Source: Engraulis encrasicolus (taxonomy: Eukaryota; Chordata; Actinopteri; Clupeiformes; Engraulidae). From it: 64,000 nt of DNA. The notes below the pieces were generated by a model, which saw nothing but the letters and a program-made list of their open reading frames with translations, made no database searches and was not told where the DNA came from. The position numbers were made by a program, and so were the translations under genes. The stretch spans positions 57,673,850 to 57,737,849 of the forward strand of contig NC_085861.1 in assembly GCF_034702125.1 (NCBI RefSeq). The letters are read 5' to 3'. Below, piece after piece: positions 10,731-21,645 of the stretch. Positions within the stretch are counted from its first letter, which is position 1; each line of letters starts with the position of its first letter.

Positions 10731-12577
10731 CTGTTTTGCAACATAAAAAGATGTTGAGGTGTTTCAAGAAGCTGGAATTGGTATCTGGAGTCATTCGAAC
10801 ATTGAATGTGCATAATGAATGAATGACTGAGTGAATGAACGAATGAATGAATGAATGAATGAATGAATGAAAATTTTTAATAACAAAAGTACACAAAGAC
10901 CGGTTTTACAAAACATACAGTAGCCTAGGCATAGTAGATGAAAATAAAACACTGGCAACAACAAAATGTAAATTAAATAGAAAAAAATACCATATGTTTT
11001 ATCAAAGTCTGAACATAACGTCTTTAAACTTATTTAACGTATTTGTTTATTGGCAGTCTACACTTGGACACCAGCGTACCGTAGTCATTTAAAGGAGCAG
11101 TCCACTATTTCTTGGAAATATGCTCTGTACTGTATGTTCTTGTAATATTACCTCTTTGCATGTAGGTTTACCGTATGGTACCAATGACTGAATGGTGCCA
11201 ACTGGTCCCATTCGGTTCAATTTTACACTGCATTCCACATTATTATGCAAATGACATTTTTCGCTGTTTCCCCAAATAATCAATACAAATGACAGTCGTC
11301 ATACTTTTCAAGTCATCAGCCATTAGAGTACAATGTAAAAGTTTTTGAATGAACCTTCCAATGATAACGGTATTTTTTAAAATAGGCCTAATAAAAAAAT
11401 TTAAATGCTCTGTTCCACATTATTACGCAAAATAGTTTTGTAGTGTTGTAATCCAAATTTCTTTCTTTTTTTCCCTTTTACATCAAAACAGTTGGAATTT
11501 GGTACCTTCTAAATTACATTTCAATGTTCAATACTTGGTGATAAGCTCTTTGTCTTAGTAACTGGAATGCTGCGATTAACATTGAAGTCAATGGCAGGGC
11601 ATTGCATGGGAGTTATGGAAGCAAAGATATCCTTGATGCTTTGCTCTCAGCTGTTTTTGTTTGTTTGGTCTGGTGACCGACACTTCACTCTTCAATATAC
11701 CCGTAGATTTCCATGCCACGTTTAGGTGCTTTGGAGGTGATGATATTCTAACGCACCAGACATAAAACGCCATTGAAAATGAATGGGATGCTATGTCTGG
11801 TGAGTTTGAATGTCATCATCTCCAAAGAACCTACACGTGGCATGGAAATCTGCCACCCCCCCCTTGTTGTCTTCTGTACGTACCTCTCTGCCCCACTGCC
11901 CTGCTGGTGAGACACTGGTGCCCTGGTGGACACTTCATCGGGTACCGAATGCAGTGCAGAGGAGAAACAGCCGGAAAGACGCATGTGTAGCAAAACAGTG
12001 GCGCTGTGTGAAACCAGGGGAGCAGGGACATACAGTTCCAATGACCAAATTAGCAAATTCTTAAATAATTATTCCCCCCCAGAGTCTTATATGTATAAGA
12101 GCATGTACATTATTTAGCAGTCTTATGGCTTCAGCGTACAGGCTGAAAACTGCCATATAATAGCCAAACTAGTCATCGGTGCACTTAAAAATAAGACCAT
12201 GTTTTATGATGGCAGCAAATGTGTGCTTGATTTGGGGATTATCAACTCGACGTAAAAACTTCTCCCCTTAACATAAAACTTATGCTACAAACATTTGTCA
12301 TATCATTACTGAAACAACGGATATGACACCACAGTTTACCGTTCATGTTTTATAATGGCAAATGTGTGCCTTTTTATAACGTTAGAGCATCTTTGGGAAT
12401 GAACAGCTTGAATTATTTCACAAAACTGCGTATCTGAGCATGAAGCATGCAAACAAAGTCTGTCAAAAAATCTGTCAACTATATCATCCCAGCTGTCATG
12501 AATATGTATCACTGTCATTACTTACCCACGACTGGGAGCAAATAGAGGAATGGTAGAAGGTGCAGGAGGTGAGGCAT
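10525..12577 (-). CDS. Ly6/uPAR-domain GPI-anchored protein, SPACA4/Bouncer-like (3 exons)
   Basis: Coding exons in transcript order are 12577-12526, 12003-11884 and 10730-10525; phases 1 and 1 agree and all splice sites are consensus (gtaagt, gtacgt). The product is 125 residues. It has a leucine-rich signal peptide (MPHLLHLLPFLYLLPVV), a single three-finger domain beginning FCYTC with 10 cysteines and ending in the CCDTHLCN signature, one NFT glycosylation site, and a hydrophobic C-terminus typical of a GPI-attachment signal after SAPSTSR. Length and the last half (K-x-C...CGL...CC...LCN-x-APS) resemble SPACA4, the mammalian homologue of fish Bouncer, an egg-surface protein needed for sperm entry. 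The family assignment is firm; membership of the SPACA4/Bouncer group is inference. No pseudogene lesions were seen. Confidence 0.85.
10815..10869. repeat. (GAAT)n tetranucleotide repeat
   Basis: Imperfect then perfect GAAT units occur in intron 2 of the Ly6-like gene. Confidence 0.95.
11705..11851. repeat. Foldback repeat in Ly6-like intron 2
   Basis: The arms begin agatttccatgccacg and end cgtggcatggaaatct, with further inverted blocks (tttggaggtgatgat / atcatctccaaag, caccagacata / tatgtctggtg). The whole is a hairpin of about 147 bp. Confidence 0.8.
11884..12003 (-). CDS. Ly6-like gene, coding exon 2 (first five cysteines)
   Basis: The exon is 120 nt with acceptor tggtttcacacag and donor gtacgt. 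It encodes PLFCYTCVFPAVSPLHC and on to CPPGHQCLTSRAVGQR, containing five cysteines in the usual Ly6 spacing. Confidence 0.85.
12526..12577 (-). CDS. Ly6-like gene, coding exon 1 (signal peptide)
   Basis: ATG at 12577-12575 opens a hydrophobic leader of 17 codons plus 1 nt, then donor GTAAGT. This is the only start that gives a signal peptide spliced in frame to the first cysteine exon. Confidence 0.8.
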
Positions 12578-13547
12578 GATCTCTTCTCTCGCTGGCCTTG
12601 TTTGCAGTCAAGTTGAACGTAGTCACCCTACTGTTGAAAACAGTATAATTCAGTAAAATTCTTGCTATATAGATAATATTATATTACCCCAGTGCATGTG
12701 TCATCTACTACCAAAGCTACATCTGTCAGACTCTTAGTTTTCTTAGTTGTGCTGTTGTTGTTGTGTTGTGCGCCTGGTTGTGTTGCATCAAAACTCCTGT
12801 CTCCCTCCGCACTGCCTCACATGTGAACTTTTTCTACGTGTCCCCACCCTGACAGGCCTAATTCGATTCTCATGCTTGCAACAGAAAAATGAAATTTACT
12901 CTTGACTACTGTATGATGACATACAAAAGCCCCACCCATTTTTTATGTTTTTTTTATGGATTTATATATTATATACCTGTGATAGTTTGTTATTTTTGAA
13001 AAGAGAAGAAAGTACAGTTGGTGTATGAAATGCATAGCTAATTCGAAGATTCCTTTTCATTATAGGCCTATACCTTTATTATCATTGTGGGCCAAGTTGC
13101 AGTCCAACTGTCCATGTGACGGACCATTTTATTTAGCCTACACATACAGGTAGTGCCTCCACATTGGCTGTGTAGCTTTAAAAATGCCAGAAAAAATAAA
13201 AGAGGAGGGACCTCTGTTCCAACTAACAGAGGCAAAGTGAAGAGGCTTGATCTAATTAAGCATTATTCAGTAACTGAAAACATGAGGATGGGCCCAGAGG
13301 GCTCATCAGGTGACGTGTCCTGTGACCTTGTGTATTTTTTTCAGGGATGCTACTGTCTACTGAACACAGTGGACATGATACATGTTTCACACAGCCAGTA
13401 TTTTCATATATATGTCCATGTCAATCAAGCATTCTAAGTTGACTGTATCTTGTTGGGGGGGTAGGGGGGGTTCATGCCCTTGTTGTGATGGTATAGACAA
13501 AATGTGACAGGAAGTGGGAGCAGCCATGGCTTTAGTGGGGAGCCCTA
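12578..13547. other. Upstream flank of the Ly6-like gene, no exon seen
   Basis: This should hold the minus-strand promoter and 5' untranslated sequence of the Ly6-like gene, but I see no confident TATA box or CpG island. Confidence 0.4.
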
Positions 13548-14119
13548 TCTCACGCCTTTCGTAAAGTCTACACGAAAAAAATAGTCATTTTCGTGGTGCA
13601 TTCACGTTATTGCCCGCCTTTCGTAAAGTCTTCACGAAGATAATAGATTAATTTTCACGCTGCCTATTCACTTGAATTGCCCCACTGCTGCTATGGTTAT
13701 CCAAACGTCTGCAGGGGCGGGGAGGGGGTGCTGACAGAACACTGCTGATACACTCGGGACTCACTAATTCGACGCCCTTTCGGCCTTATATCCCCTAACC
13801 CTAAACCTAAACCTAACCCTAACCCTAACCTTAACCATACTTAACCCTAAACCTAACCCTAACCCTAACTTAACCCTAAACCTAACCCTAACCCTAAACC
13901 TAACCCTAAATTGCTTGTTTGAAATGTTTGATTACCATGTACCGAAAGGGCATCAAACTAGTGGGTCGCTAGGCAACAGTCGGGCAATTCAAGTGAATAG
14001 GCAGCGTGAAAATTAATCTATTATTTTCGTGAAGACTTTACGAAAGGCGGGCAATAACGTGAATGCACCACGAAAATTAATTCTTTTTTTTTCGTGAATA
14101 CTTCACGAAATGAGTGCGA
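13548..14119. mobile_element. TA-flanked foldback element with telomere-like core
   Basis: Long inverted arms of about 130-140 bp start TCTCACGCCTTTCGTAAAG and end as the diverged inverse. Inside each arm the words cacgaagataatagattaat / attaatctattattttcgtg mirror one another. TA dinucleotides flank both ends (13546-13547, 14120-14121), as in the Tc1/mariner target rule. The centre holds an imperfect CCCTAA array. No coding frame was seen. Confidence 0.7.
13792..13910. repeat. Telomere-like CCCTAA/CCTAAA array
   Basis: About 119 bp of mixed CCCTAA and CCTAAA units, i.e. interstitial telomere-like minisatellite, lie between the two inverted arms of the foldback element. Confidence 0.92.
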
Positions 14120-14124
14120 TACGG

Positions 14125-14300
14125 TTGTAGTGGGGCAGCCTTGGCCTAAGGAGATGGACTTTGGATCAGAGGCTTGCCGGATCGATTACCACTCCCCACC
14201 GCACACCATGGCTGAGATGCCCTTGAGCAAGGCATCTAACCCCACACTGCTCCAGGGTACTGTAACCAATACACTGTACTTTAAAAATAACTGTAAGTCC
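14125..14300 (+). mobile_element. tRNA-derived SINE (second family)
   Basis: The tRNA-like head (ggggcagccttggcctaagg ... gatcgattaccactccc) is followed by gagatgcccttgagcaaggc and atctaaccccacactgctcc, a widespread teleost SINE body. It starts right after the foldback element. Confidence 0.65.
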
Positions 14301-14579
14301 AGACCAGGCCAGACTCACACCTGGGCTTTCATAACAGTAGGCCTACATGTGCTGTACAGTCCGCCACAGCACCCCTTATTGGCACTTGAAAATCGCTCGC
14401 TTGAGGCACGCTTTTGAACACACGTTGTGTGGCTTCAGACAGAGCCTTTATGTGTAGAGAGGCATTGCCAGATGAAAATAAGAGGATAGCAGTAGAGAAT
14501 GTGTTGGAAGCAGGCATTCCATGAATAGTTGCTGAAGTCTGGATGAAAAAAAACATGGTTCCAGATTGCTACAGATAAT

Positions 14580-15114
14580 CAGAGGTGGAAAGAGTACTAA
14601 AATATTGTACTCAAGTACAAGTACTGTTACTCGGTTGAAAAGGTACTCAAGTGCGAGTAAATTTACCAGTCAAAAAAATCTACTGAAGTAAAAAGTAAAT
14701 AATTTAAAACCTACTTTGAGTAAAAGTAAAAAGTTACTTTTTAACAATCAGCGCCTTCTGCCTCTAGATGTGCAAGGGGTGCACTGGGTTAGAGGAAGAA
14801 CAGCTAATGTTGATCCCCTCTTAGTTAAGTAAATCTCCATCGTCAGCCTCCATGTTAGCCATCAGCGTTTGAGTGAGAGGTCGCACGCGCCAACTCTTTA
14901 TAAACTAGGCTAGAATTCTAGAGGCTTTTTTTTCTACTCAGTAACGCTTGTGCTGTTAAATGTACCGAAGTACATTACTCGAAAGACAATGTACTCAAGT
15001 AAAAGTAAAATTACAAATTTTAAAAAGTAGTTTAAAAAGTACAAGTACACAAAAAAGCTACTCAATTAGGCCTACAGTAACGTGAGTAAAGTAATTAGTT
15101 ACTTTCCACCTCTG
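14580..15114. mobile_element. hAT element with perfect 8-bp target duplication
   Basis: Termini CAGAGGTGGAAAGAGTAC and ...ACTTTCCACCTCTG are inverted; CAGATAAT flanks both ends (14572-14579, 15115-15122). The body is rich in TACTCAAGTA-type words. It is 535 bp and non-autonomous. Confidence 0.88.
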
Positions 15115-15122
15115 CAGATAAT

Positions 15123-16147
15123 GTATGTAGCAAAGTCAAAGTTATTTATTTACCATTTGTGTGCAAACTAGAGTAGTTGTCAATGCATATTGGAACTATT
15201 GGGCAGGCCCTCTAAGTCAACAATAGAAAAAAATGTAATAGCAATATGACAGACATTGTGAAAAAAACATTTAAAAAAGATCAAAGAAGAGTGATTCGGA
15301 AAAGAAAAATTGATGAGGTTGGTCATATCATGTTTTGTCATCAGTCTGACTGCATGGAAGAAGTTGCAAGAGTCAACTGCAAGGAGTGACTCTTTCATGA
15401 TTCTCTCAGCTACCTTCTGACTGTGGCACACACATGGCCAGTTCATAAAGATGTTCCCTCCCATCCCATGTATAGTATCTCATTGTATTTTTCTTAAATA
15501 TTTTATTCATTGTAATGTTGCATAGTTCTGATAATGTGTGCTTGTTGCAATCATACTCATAGCTTGTCTGGTGCCTATGGGTGTTTTTTTTTAAGGCAAC
15601 TGAGGTCCTTTGACTTGGGAAGGCCTATTTTAAACACATTTTATCATGGGATTGTGGCAAGTGCAGCCAAAGGCTCCTCCTAGGTTTTCCACCGAAAGAT
15701 TTAGGAGATCTTTTATTCCTTCAGCAATCAGACTTTTTAACACCAGCTGATGAGTGTTTTTAGTGGATTTATAACGCTGTGGTGATTCGTTGTGTGTTTT
15801 TATGATGGGCTCTTGTGATTTAAAAAAAAAAAATCTCTATTTATTATGTGTTTGTCTTGCCTTGCTCTGTTGTGTGGATGGCCAGGTATTTGATTTCACC
15901 TTTGGGGATTAATTAATTGGGGATTAATTGTGTCCTGTAACTTTAGCATGATCGTGTGTGGGGCCATAGGAAGTGGTATTGTAGGTATGTGGTGTTCTGT
16001 ATGAACTCTAGTCATGGGTCACCTGTCTGTTAATCACTGTTGTTCAGAAGTTAAGAAGCGGTGGAAAGGGACCATACCAGGAACATTTTTGATCAGAGCT
16101 CTCTCAGGCCATCTATGGAATTAATTGAACCCATTCATACCTTCATT

Positions 16148-16150
<3 letters not shown>
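15123..16150. other. Intergenic, no gene recognised
   Basis: AT-rich sequence without exon-like signals or bounded repeats that I can define. Confidence 0.45.
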
Positions 16151-16191
<41 letters not shown>

Positions 16192-16254
16192 ATTGATTGA
16201 TTGATTGATTCATTCATTCATTCATTCATTCATTCATTCATTCATTCATTCATT
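16151..16254. repeat. (GATT)n / (CATT)n compound tetranucleotide repeat
   Basis: A run of GATT units switches abruptly to CATT units near 16210, giving two adjacent tetranucleotide tracts. Confidence 0.96.
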
Positions 16255-16265
16255 CTATTGTTATT

Positions 16266-16500
16266 ATAGGCAGTCATGGGTAAGCAGTTAGGGCGTAAGA
16301 CTTGTAGCCCAGAGGTTGCCGTTCGACTCCCGACCTTCAAGTTGGTGGGGGGAGTAATTACCCAGTGCTCTCCCCCATCCTCCTTCATGACTGAGGTATC
16401 CTGAACATGGTACCGCCCCACTGCACTGTTCCCTTTCGGCCGCCATTGGGGGCTGCCCCCTTGCACGGATTAGGCATAAATACAACCTCAATGAAATATG
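16266..16500 (+). mobile_element. tRNA-derived SINE, copy B (forward)
   Basis: The tRNA-like head contains an A-box-like tgggtaagcagttaggg and B-box-like gccgttcgactccc, then the shared body with gctctcccccatcctcc and ggtatcctgaacatggtacc. It lies just after the tetranucleotide repeat. Confidence 0.75.
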
Positions 16501-17341
16501 ACATGTTCTATGAAGAAATCTAAGAAGTTGCATTTGCAATACAATTGAATTAAAGCCTATTTTCAGGAGACCTAAGATGGGGTCTGTGTAAAGGTGGCTA
16601 CCTTCAATTGGCCTATTATTGGAGAAAGGGGAAGGGCTGCATGGGGAAATACTGGTTTGTGTTCATAGTATGCCCCTTGGAGGACTTTAACATTTGAAGT
16701 GGCCCTCGAATGAAGACGGTTCCCCACCCCTGAACTAGAGCCTAACTTGCTGTAGCCTACATACAGGCCCAGCAGTAGCTTTCAACTGGGTGCTGCTTGG
16801 CAAAACGTTTGGTTCTCATTGAGAGAAGCTGCGCTCCGCTCCGCTCCGCTCCACTAGGGGGCTCCGGAGCTACATACGCGCACTGTCGGTGAGAACCAGA
16901 CTAGGCAAAACTGGCCAATAAAATGTTTGGTCCTGACACTAAGAACATTACGGTAAAGTATAACTACCGGTACTTGTTTAGGCTACACCATAGAGGTAGA
17001 AATGGGCTACACAGCCCTGGAGCTCGCTTGCTTTTCTTTTCTTTTATACAGAGTTTGTGACAAAGTATGTAATATATGCCACCAACAACATTGATTATAG
17101 ATTTTATTTAGACGTTTACTTGAGAGTAGCAAACTTAAGTTCCAGACCAGCCAAAAAGGGAGTCCCATCTCGTCTTTGTGACGTATCCCATATATTACAT
17201 TCATTACGGTAAATCGCAGGGATAGAAAACCGTGGTTGTTTGAATGTGTTGGCGGCCTCATAACGAACGGCGTCTTTGTTGTTTTGGTATTTTCATATAT
17301 ATATATTACGAAAGTTTTAAGGGTTTCGACGCTGTTCATCG
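16501..17341. other. Intergenic flank upstream of the candidate CEP192 first exon
   Basis: A short tandem of cgctc units occurs at about 16834-16852. A TGACGT, the core of a CRE-type site, lies at 17179-17184. Nothing else is assignable; promoter activity is only a positional guess. Confidence 0.35.
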
Positions 17342-17399
17342 GTGTGTCTCAGCATCTATGCAATCTCCTGTTATCCCAGGCAACGTCAAGTTGATAGAG
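17342..17399 (+). promoter_or_regulatory. CEP192: Candidate 5' exon of CEP192 with a short upstream ORF
   Basis: An ATG at 17358 begins MQSPVIPGNVKLIE, which ends exactly at a consensus donor (gag|gtaagg) at 17399. Spliced to the CEP192 acceptor at 23877 the frame would read ISF and stop, so it would be a 17-codon upstream ORF rather than the protein start. The exon's 5' limit is unknown. It may belong to another transcript; the link to CEP192 is inference from position and the good donor. Confidence 0.35.
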
Positions 17400-18011
17400 G
17401 TAAGGGAAGACTTTGAAAATAACTTGTTAATTGCTCGTAGTGGCTAATGTATCTTACAGTGCTATGTCACAGTGCTATGTCAGATGCATTTTCTTTGCTC
17501 ACAAGATTCACTGTGTTGTAATGTTGAAATATGAAGTTGTGTTAGCTGGTTAATTTAGACAGGGCAGCTAACCACATGTAAGTTACTGTCATGATGGTAT
17601 TTGCTTTAGGCATTACGCTCAATCAGGGTAGCTTACTAGTCCTAGACAGAGAGTAGAACTAGGCTAAAAGAAGTTTGTGAGTACAGTTTTGATAATGCAC
17701 ACAGCGCACATTACATCGGAAAACCTGATTAAGACCCACACTTATTAATAAGAACTATTACTTTTTCAGGCATTTCGTTACGTTAAGGCAAAACAAAACT
17801 ACTCCGTCCACACAGTTTATGAAAGTGGGCAGGAAGTTAAGTATTCGCCGTTAGCATATTAGCATGGGGTAGTTTTAATGGTAAGGGGATTGATACTCCC
17901 AACTGAGTTCGCTCCCGGACGTGCGGTCCCAGGTGTTTCTATCACTCCCGGACGTGCGGTCCCACCCGATTATATTTCACGTATTATCATATACTGCCAC
18001 ATACAAGCAAT
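17400..18011. other. Non-coding; short direct repeat next to telomere-like array
   Basis: The phrase ctcccggacgtgcggtccca occurs twice (17911 and 17947). No gene is seen. Confidence 0.5.
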
Positions 18012-18104
18012 TTAGGTTTAGGGTTAGGTTTAGGGTTAGGGTTAGGGTTAGGTTTAGGGTTAGGGTTAGGGTTAGGTTTAGGTTTAGGGTTAGGTTAGGG
18101 TTAG
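18012..18104. repeat. Telomere-like GGGTTA/GGTTTA array
   Basis: About 93 bp of mixed TTAGGG and TTTAGG units, the opposite strand sense to the array at 13792. Flanking sequence has repeated gggagcg words on the right side, but no clear inverted termini. Confidence 0.93.
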
Positions 18105-18436
18105 AAACAAAAACTAACATCAACAAGATAACTGGCTCCGTCATATGGCGGTGGTACCGATAGTCTGGCTAGTGGGAGCGAGATGAAATGGGAGCGTCGT
18201 GAGATGGGAGCGTCAATCTAGGAATCAGTTTTAACGTTGCTTAGCTAAGAAAAAAACTCATCAGTGATAATTTGGTGAGATGTGTACATCAAGGCAAACA
18301 ACGCCCTTGTTTAATCTGAAGTTGACGAAAAACTGTCATATAGTATCAATGTGTGTTGTGTACATGTATGCTCAGCAACAGGTTGAGGGAGGCTCCCAAA
18401 AATATAGTTGGTGATGTTGTAGTATTAGATCTAATC

Positions 18437-18687
18437 CAGGGGTCCCCAACCTTTATGGGTCTGAGGGCTACCAAGAGCTACCCGAGGGCTACTTGTTTAC
18501 TCAAATGATGTCTTGACATCATTCTCAAGTCACTATGATTGAATGATAATTTGCTTATAGGTTTTAAAGATATTTTATCAGATTGAGATTAAGGAAAACA
18601 CTAACTGTGACTAAATTCGTCACTATTTATTAACATCCTTGGTTGGCATCTCAGAAGATCTTGGAGGGCTAACGTTGGTGACGCCTG
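18437..18687. mobile_element. hAT-like MITE
   Basis: Termini CAGGGGTCCCCAACCTT and AACGTTGGTGACGCCTG are imperfect inverted repeats of the common hAT type. Flanks atctaatc and ttgtaatc are a decayed 8-bp duplication. Confidence 0.65.
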
Positions 18688-19504
18688 TTGTAATCATTGG
18701 GAGTAAATAGAATCACTGTCAATGGTTGTAATCCATTGTAGAGTAGGCCTAGACATGCATGTTTTCTATTTCTAAAAAGCTTCGACATTATTTGACAAAT
18801 ATCATGCATCAGCATAATACACGGCATGTCGAGTTCGTCAACTCAAATCAGCGTAGTCCTTGCATTAGTTTCTCCCCTGTATCTTATAAGCTCTACGCGA
18901 ATACAAGCAATGAGTTCCCGACAATGCTCATTTTGCACATGATAGGCCTATAATAAAATAATAATAACTTAAATGCCTTTATGAAGGGAGATGACGTGTG
19001 CAACAGTATTTTTTTTTGCAGGTCTGCAGTATATTGTTCTTCCAACAACGACAACAAAATACAAACTTTATTACAGTCTCAAGGCCCAGATTGACTTTAT
19101 TACAGTCTCAAGGCCCATACATTACATTACACATTCATATAATTAAAAAGGGAAGCCAATAAAGGTAAGTTAAACTTACTCATACCAGTGTTCCCAGATC
19201 ATGGGCATGTACAGTGCCTATTTAAAATCCACACATCCCTGTTCAAATGCCAAGTTTTTGTAATGTAAAAAAAAAGTCAGATAACAGAAACAAGAAACAG
19301 GAAAAGGATAATTTCACAACTATTAACCTTGTACAGTGTAATTGAAAAACAAACGTTAAAGTTTAAAAAGGGAAAACATCAGAAAATAAAAATACGAATT
19401 CTTTGTTACAGATCCTTAACCTGTTATTACTGCACTCTGTTTTTTTTGGATAAGAGTATATCATTGTGGCACAGGTTGATGTAGCAATATTTGTCCACGC
19501 CTCT
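18688..19504. other. Non-coding, nothing recognised
   Basis: A short direct repeat (actttattacagtctcaaggccca) occurs in parts near 19066 and 19094. No exon or bounded element is seen. Confidence 0.45.
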
Positions 19505-19508
19505 TTAA

Positions 19509-20970
19509 AGGGACACTCCACCCATTTGCATTAGGCTTTCCATTGCTAGACGCCCAGTCATACTTTTGAATGGTCGTGCAACACTCTCTCAATTCCCAGA
19601 GACAGGAGAAATCTGTATTCACCTCTTAACACTTCCTCCTACAATGATGTAAAAACCGTCATTTTGCATCATTGTAGGAGGAAGTGAAAGAGAGGTGGAT
19701 TTCTGTTGAGACAAGCCTTTTCCCCCACCCTTTCAACCCTGCCCATAGGGGGTTGGACCTAATGCTCTAACAGACCTATCACAGATCAGTGTCCCAGTGC
19801 TTTTGAAATCACTGGCATTGAGGCTCCAGTAAGCAGTGTTGCCAGATTGGGCTGTTTCCAACCCAATTGGGTTACTTGGGATGGCCGTCTGTGGGTAAAA
19901 ATGGCATTTTGCAGGAAAACTCGCCCAATCTTTCCCATAGACATCAATAGAATTGGGCTGGATTTAGTGCTTCCAGGCGGGTTTTGAGCATTTTTTGGTA
20001 AGTCACTGGCATAGCTGGAAAGGAGAATTTGGAGCACACTGCAGCTTAGTTTTCAAGACTTGATTTTGTGCACACACCCGAACAACGTTTCGGTGGTGCT
20101 GCACCTTCTTCAGAGTCAAATGATAGCAAGAGAGAGACACACATTTGAAGACTTGACATTCACAGGTGATCCCACTTGGTTTAGCTAAATTGGTGTCATC
20201 TCATTGCAGGTAATTGACCCCACCCCCCAACACCAGGACAAGATTGCAGACAATTAGACAGAGAGGCTTCGTAGAAAGGCATTTTGGATTCATACTCTAA
20301 ATTCAGTGGAGCCTCAGGGCATAAATGAGGAACTCAATATGTCTTGCTTTCTGTAACAAATTGCTCCAGCATCGTGGCTGTGGTCTTGTAATAATTGGAG
20401 CTGTGGTTTTATTGACAATGTTCTTTGTGTATTGCTTTTTCACTTTTTTGTTTTGTTTTGGGAAGTTGGCAAGCCGTTTAATTGTCTACAATCTTGTCCT
20501 GGTGTTGGGGGGTGGGGTCAATTACCTGCAATGAGATGAGACCAATTTAGCCAAACCAAGTGGGATCACCTGTGAATGTCAAGTCGTTAAATATGTGTCT
20601 CTCTCTTGCTATCATTTGACCCAGAAGAAGGTGTAGCAACACCGAAACGTTGGTTGCGTGTGTGCACAAAATAAAGTCTTGAAAACTAAGCTGCAGTGTG
20701 CTCCAACTTCTCCTTTCCAGCTATTCCAGCTGACTGCATGCTGAGTGAGGGATGATGCGTAGAGTCCCAAAAAACTGGGTGTGGCCTGTGGAACTTGAGC
20801 ATTGCAGTGCATTATGGGGATTGTTCACAAATCCACAAGCACTAAAAAGTCATTTTCTGCCTTTTCTCCGCCAAGAAGGTACCAAATTAGAAATTTAAGC
20901 TACTATTCTACTATATATATATGACCCACTTTCAATACATATTCATGTCTTCCACCGATGGAATGCCCCT
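19509..20970. mobile_element. TTAA-flanked inverted-repeat element with nested foldback
   Basis: Termini AGGGACACTCCACC and GGAATGCCCCT are inverted and flanked by TTAA (19505-19508, 20971-20974). The inner part is a long hairpin (20014-20722). It lies in the presumed first intron or upstream flank of CEP192. Confidence 0.65.
20014..20722. repeat. Foldback repeat nested in the TTAA element
   Basis: The arms start agctggaaaggagaatttgg and end as the near inverse; inner matched blocks include ggtaattgaccccacccccc / ggggggtggggtcaattacc and aacaacgtttcggtg / caccgaaacgttg. Confidence 0.8.
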
Positions 20971-21199
20971 TTAAGTAAGGCATGGTGTTATCTGGGCGAT
21001 ATACAGAGCTGTTTTTCCCCCAAACATACCTTTTGAAATTATGTCCAAAACTTTCAACCTCACATTCATCAGCTCATACCTTTTCCCACTTGCATTTGGG
21101 AGATTACAGATGTCCTTTTTCCAAAATGTGCTCCACCGAGGTTGGCGTTTTTGGACATAATTTCAAAAAGGTATGTTTGGGGTAAATACCCATACCCAA

Positions 21200-21645
21200 A
21201 GTGAAGTATGGTGGAGGCAGTGGCATGCTTTTGCGCTGTTTTTCTTCAACTGGAACTGGGACCTTAGTAGGCAGGGAGGAGGGGATTAGGAACAGCTCCA
21301 AATTCCAGTCTGTGTTGCTAGAAATCTTCGGACCCCTGTTAGAAAGTTGAGTATGAAAAGGAAGTAATCTTTCAGAATGACATTTAACCTATGTATGCCT
21401 AAATCAACAAAAGGACATCAGGTCTGAATTCGGTCTGGGTCATTCCAAAACCTCATCCATCATCTGTGGGGTAATCTGAAGAGGGCTGTGCACAGGAGAT
21501 GCACGCACAATCTGTCAGATCTGGAGTGCTTTTTACAAAGCGGAGTGGCCAATATTTCCATGGCAGCATGTGCCACGCTGATAGACTTGCCTAAAAAAGA
21601 CTGAGTGCTGTAGTAAAAGCCAAAAGTGCTACAACAAAGTATTAA
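21200..21645 (+). pseudogene. Tc1/mariner transposase relic (3' half)
   Basis: Translation in shifting frames gives fragments resembling the C-terminal half of Tc1-type transposases: a GGSGMLL...CFSSTGTG-like block near 21210 and a late segment with CFLQSGVANIS near 21520. Frameshifts and stops break it. A TTAA element is inserted at its 3' end. Confidence 0.5.

Noticed and set aside
12336..12518. Cysteine-containing minus frame between Ly6-like exons 1 and 2
   Set aside because: Its cysteine spacing is not Ly6-like, and the exon at 11884-12003 fits phase and motif far better.
17921..18163. Open frame rich in RVRVRF
   Set aside because: It is a readout of the TTAGGG-like array.
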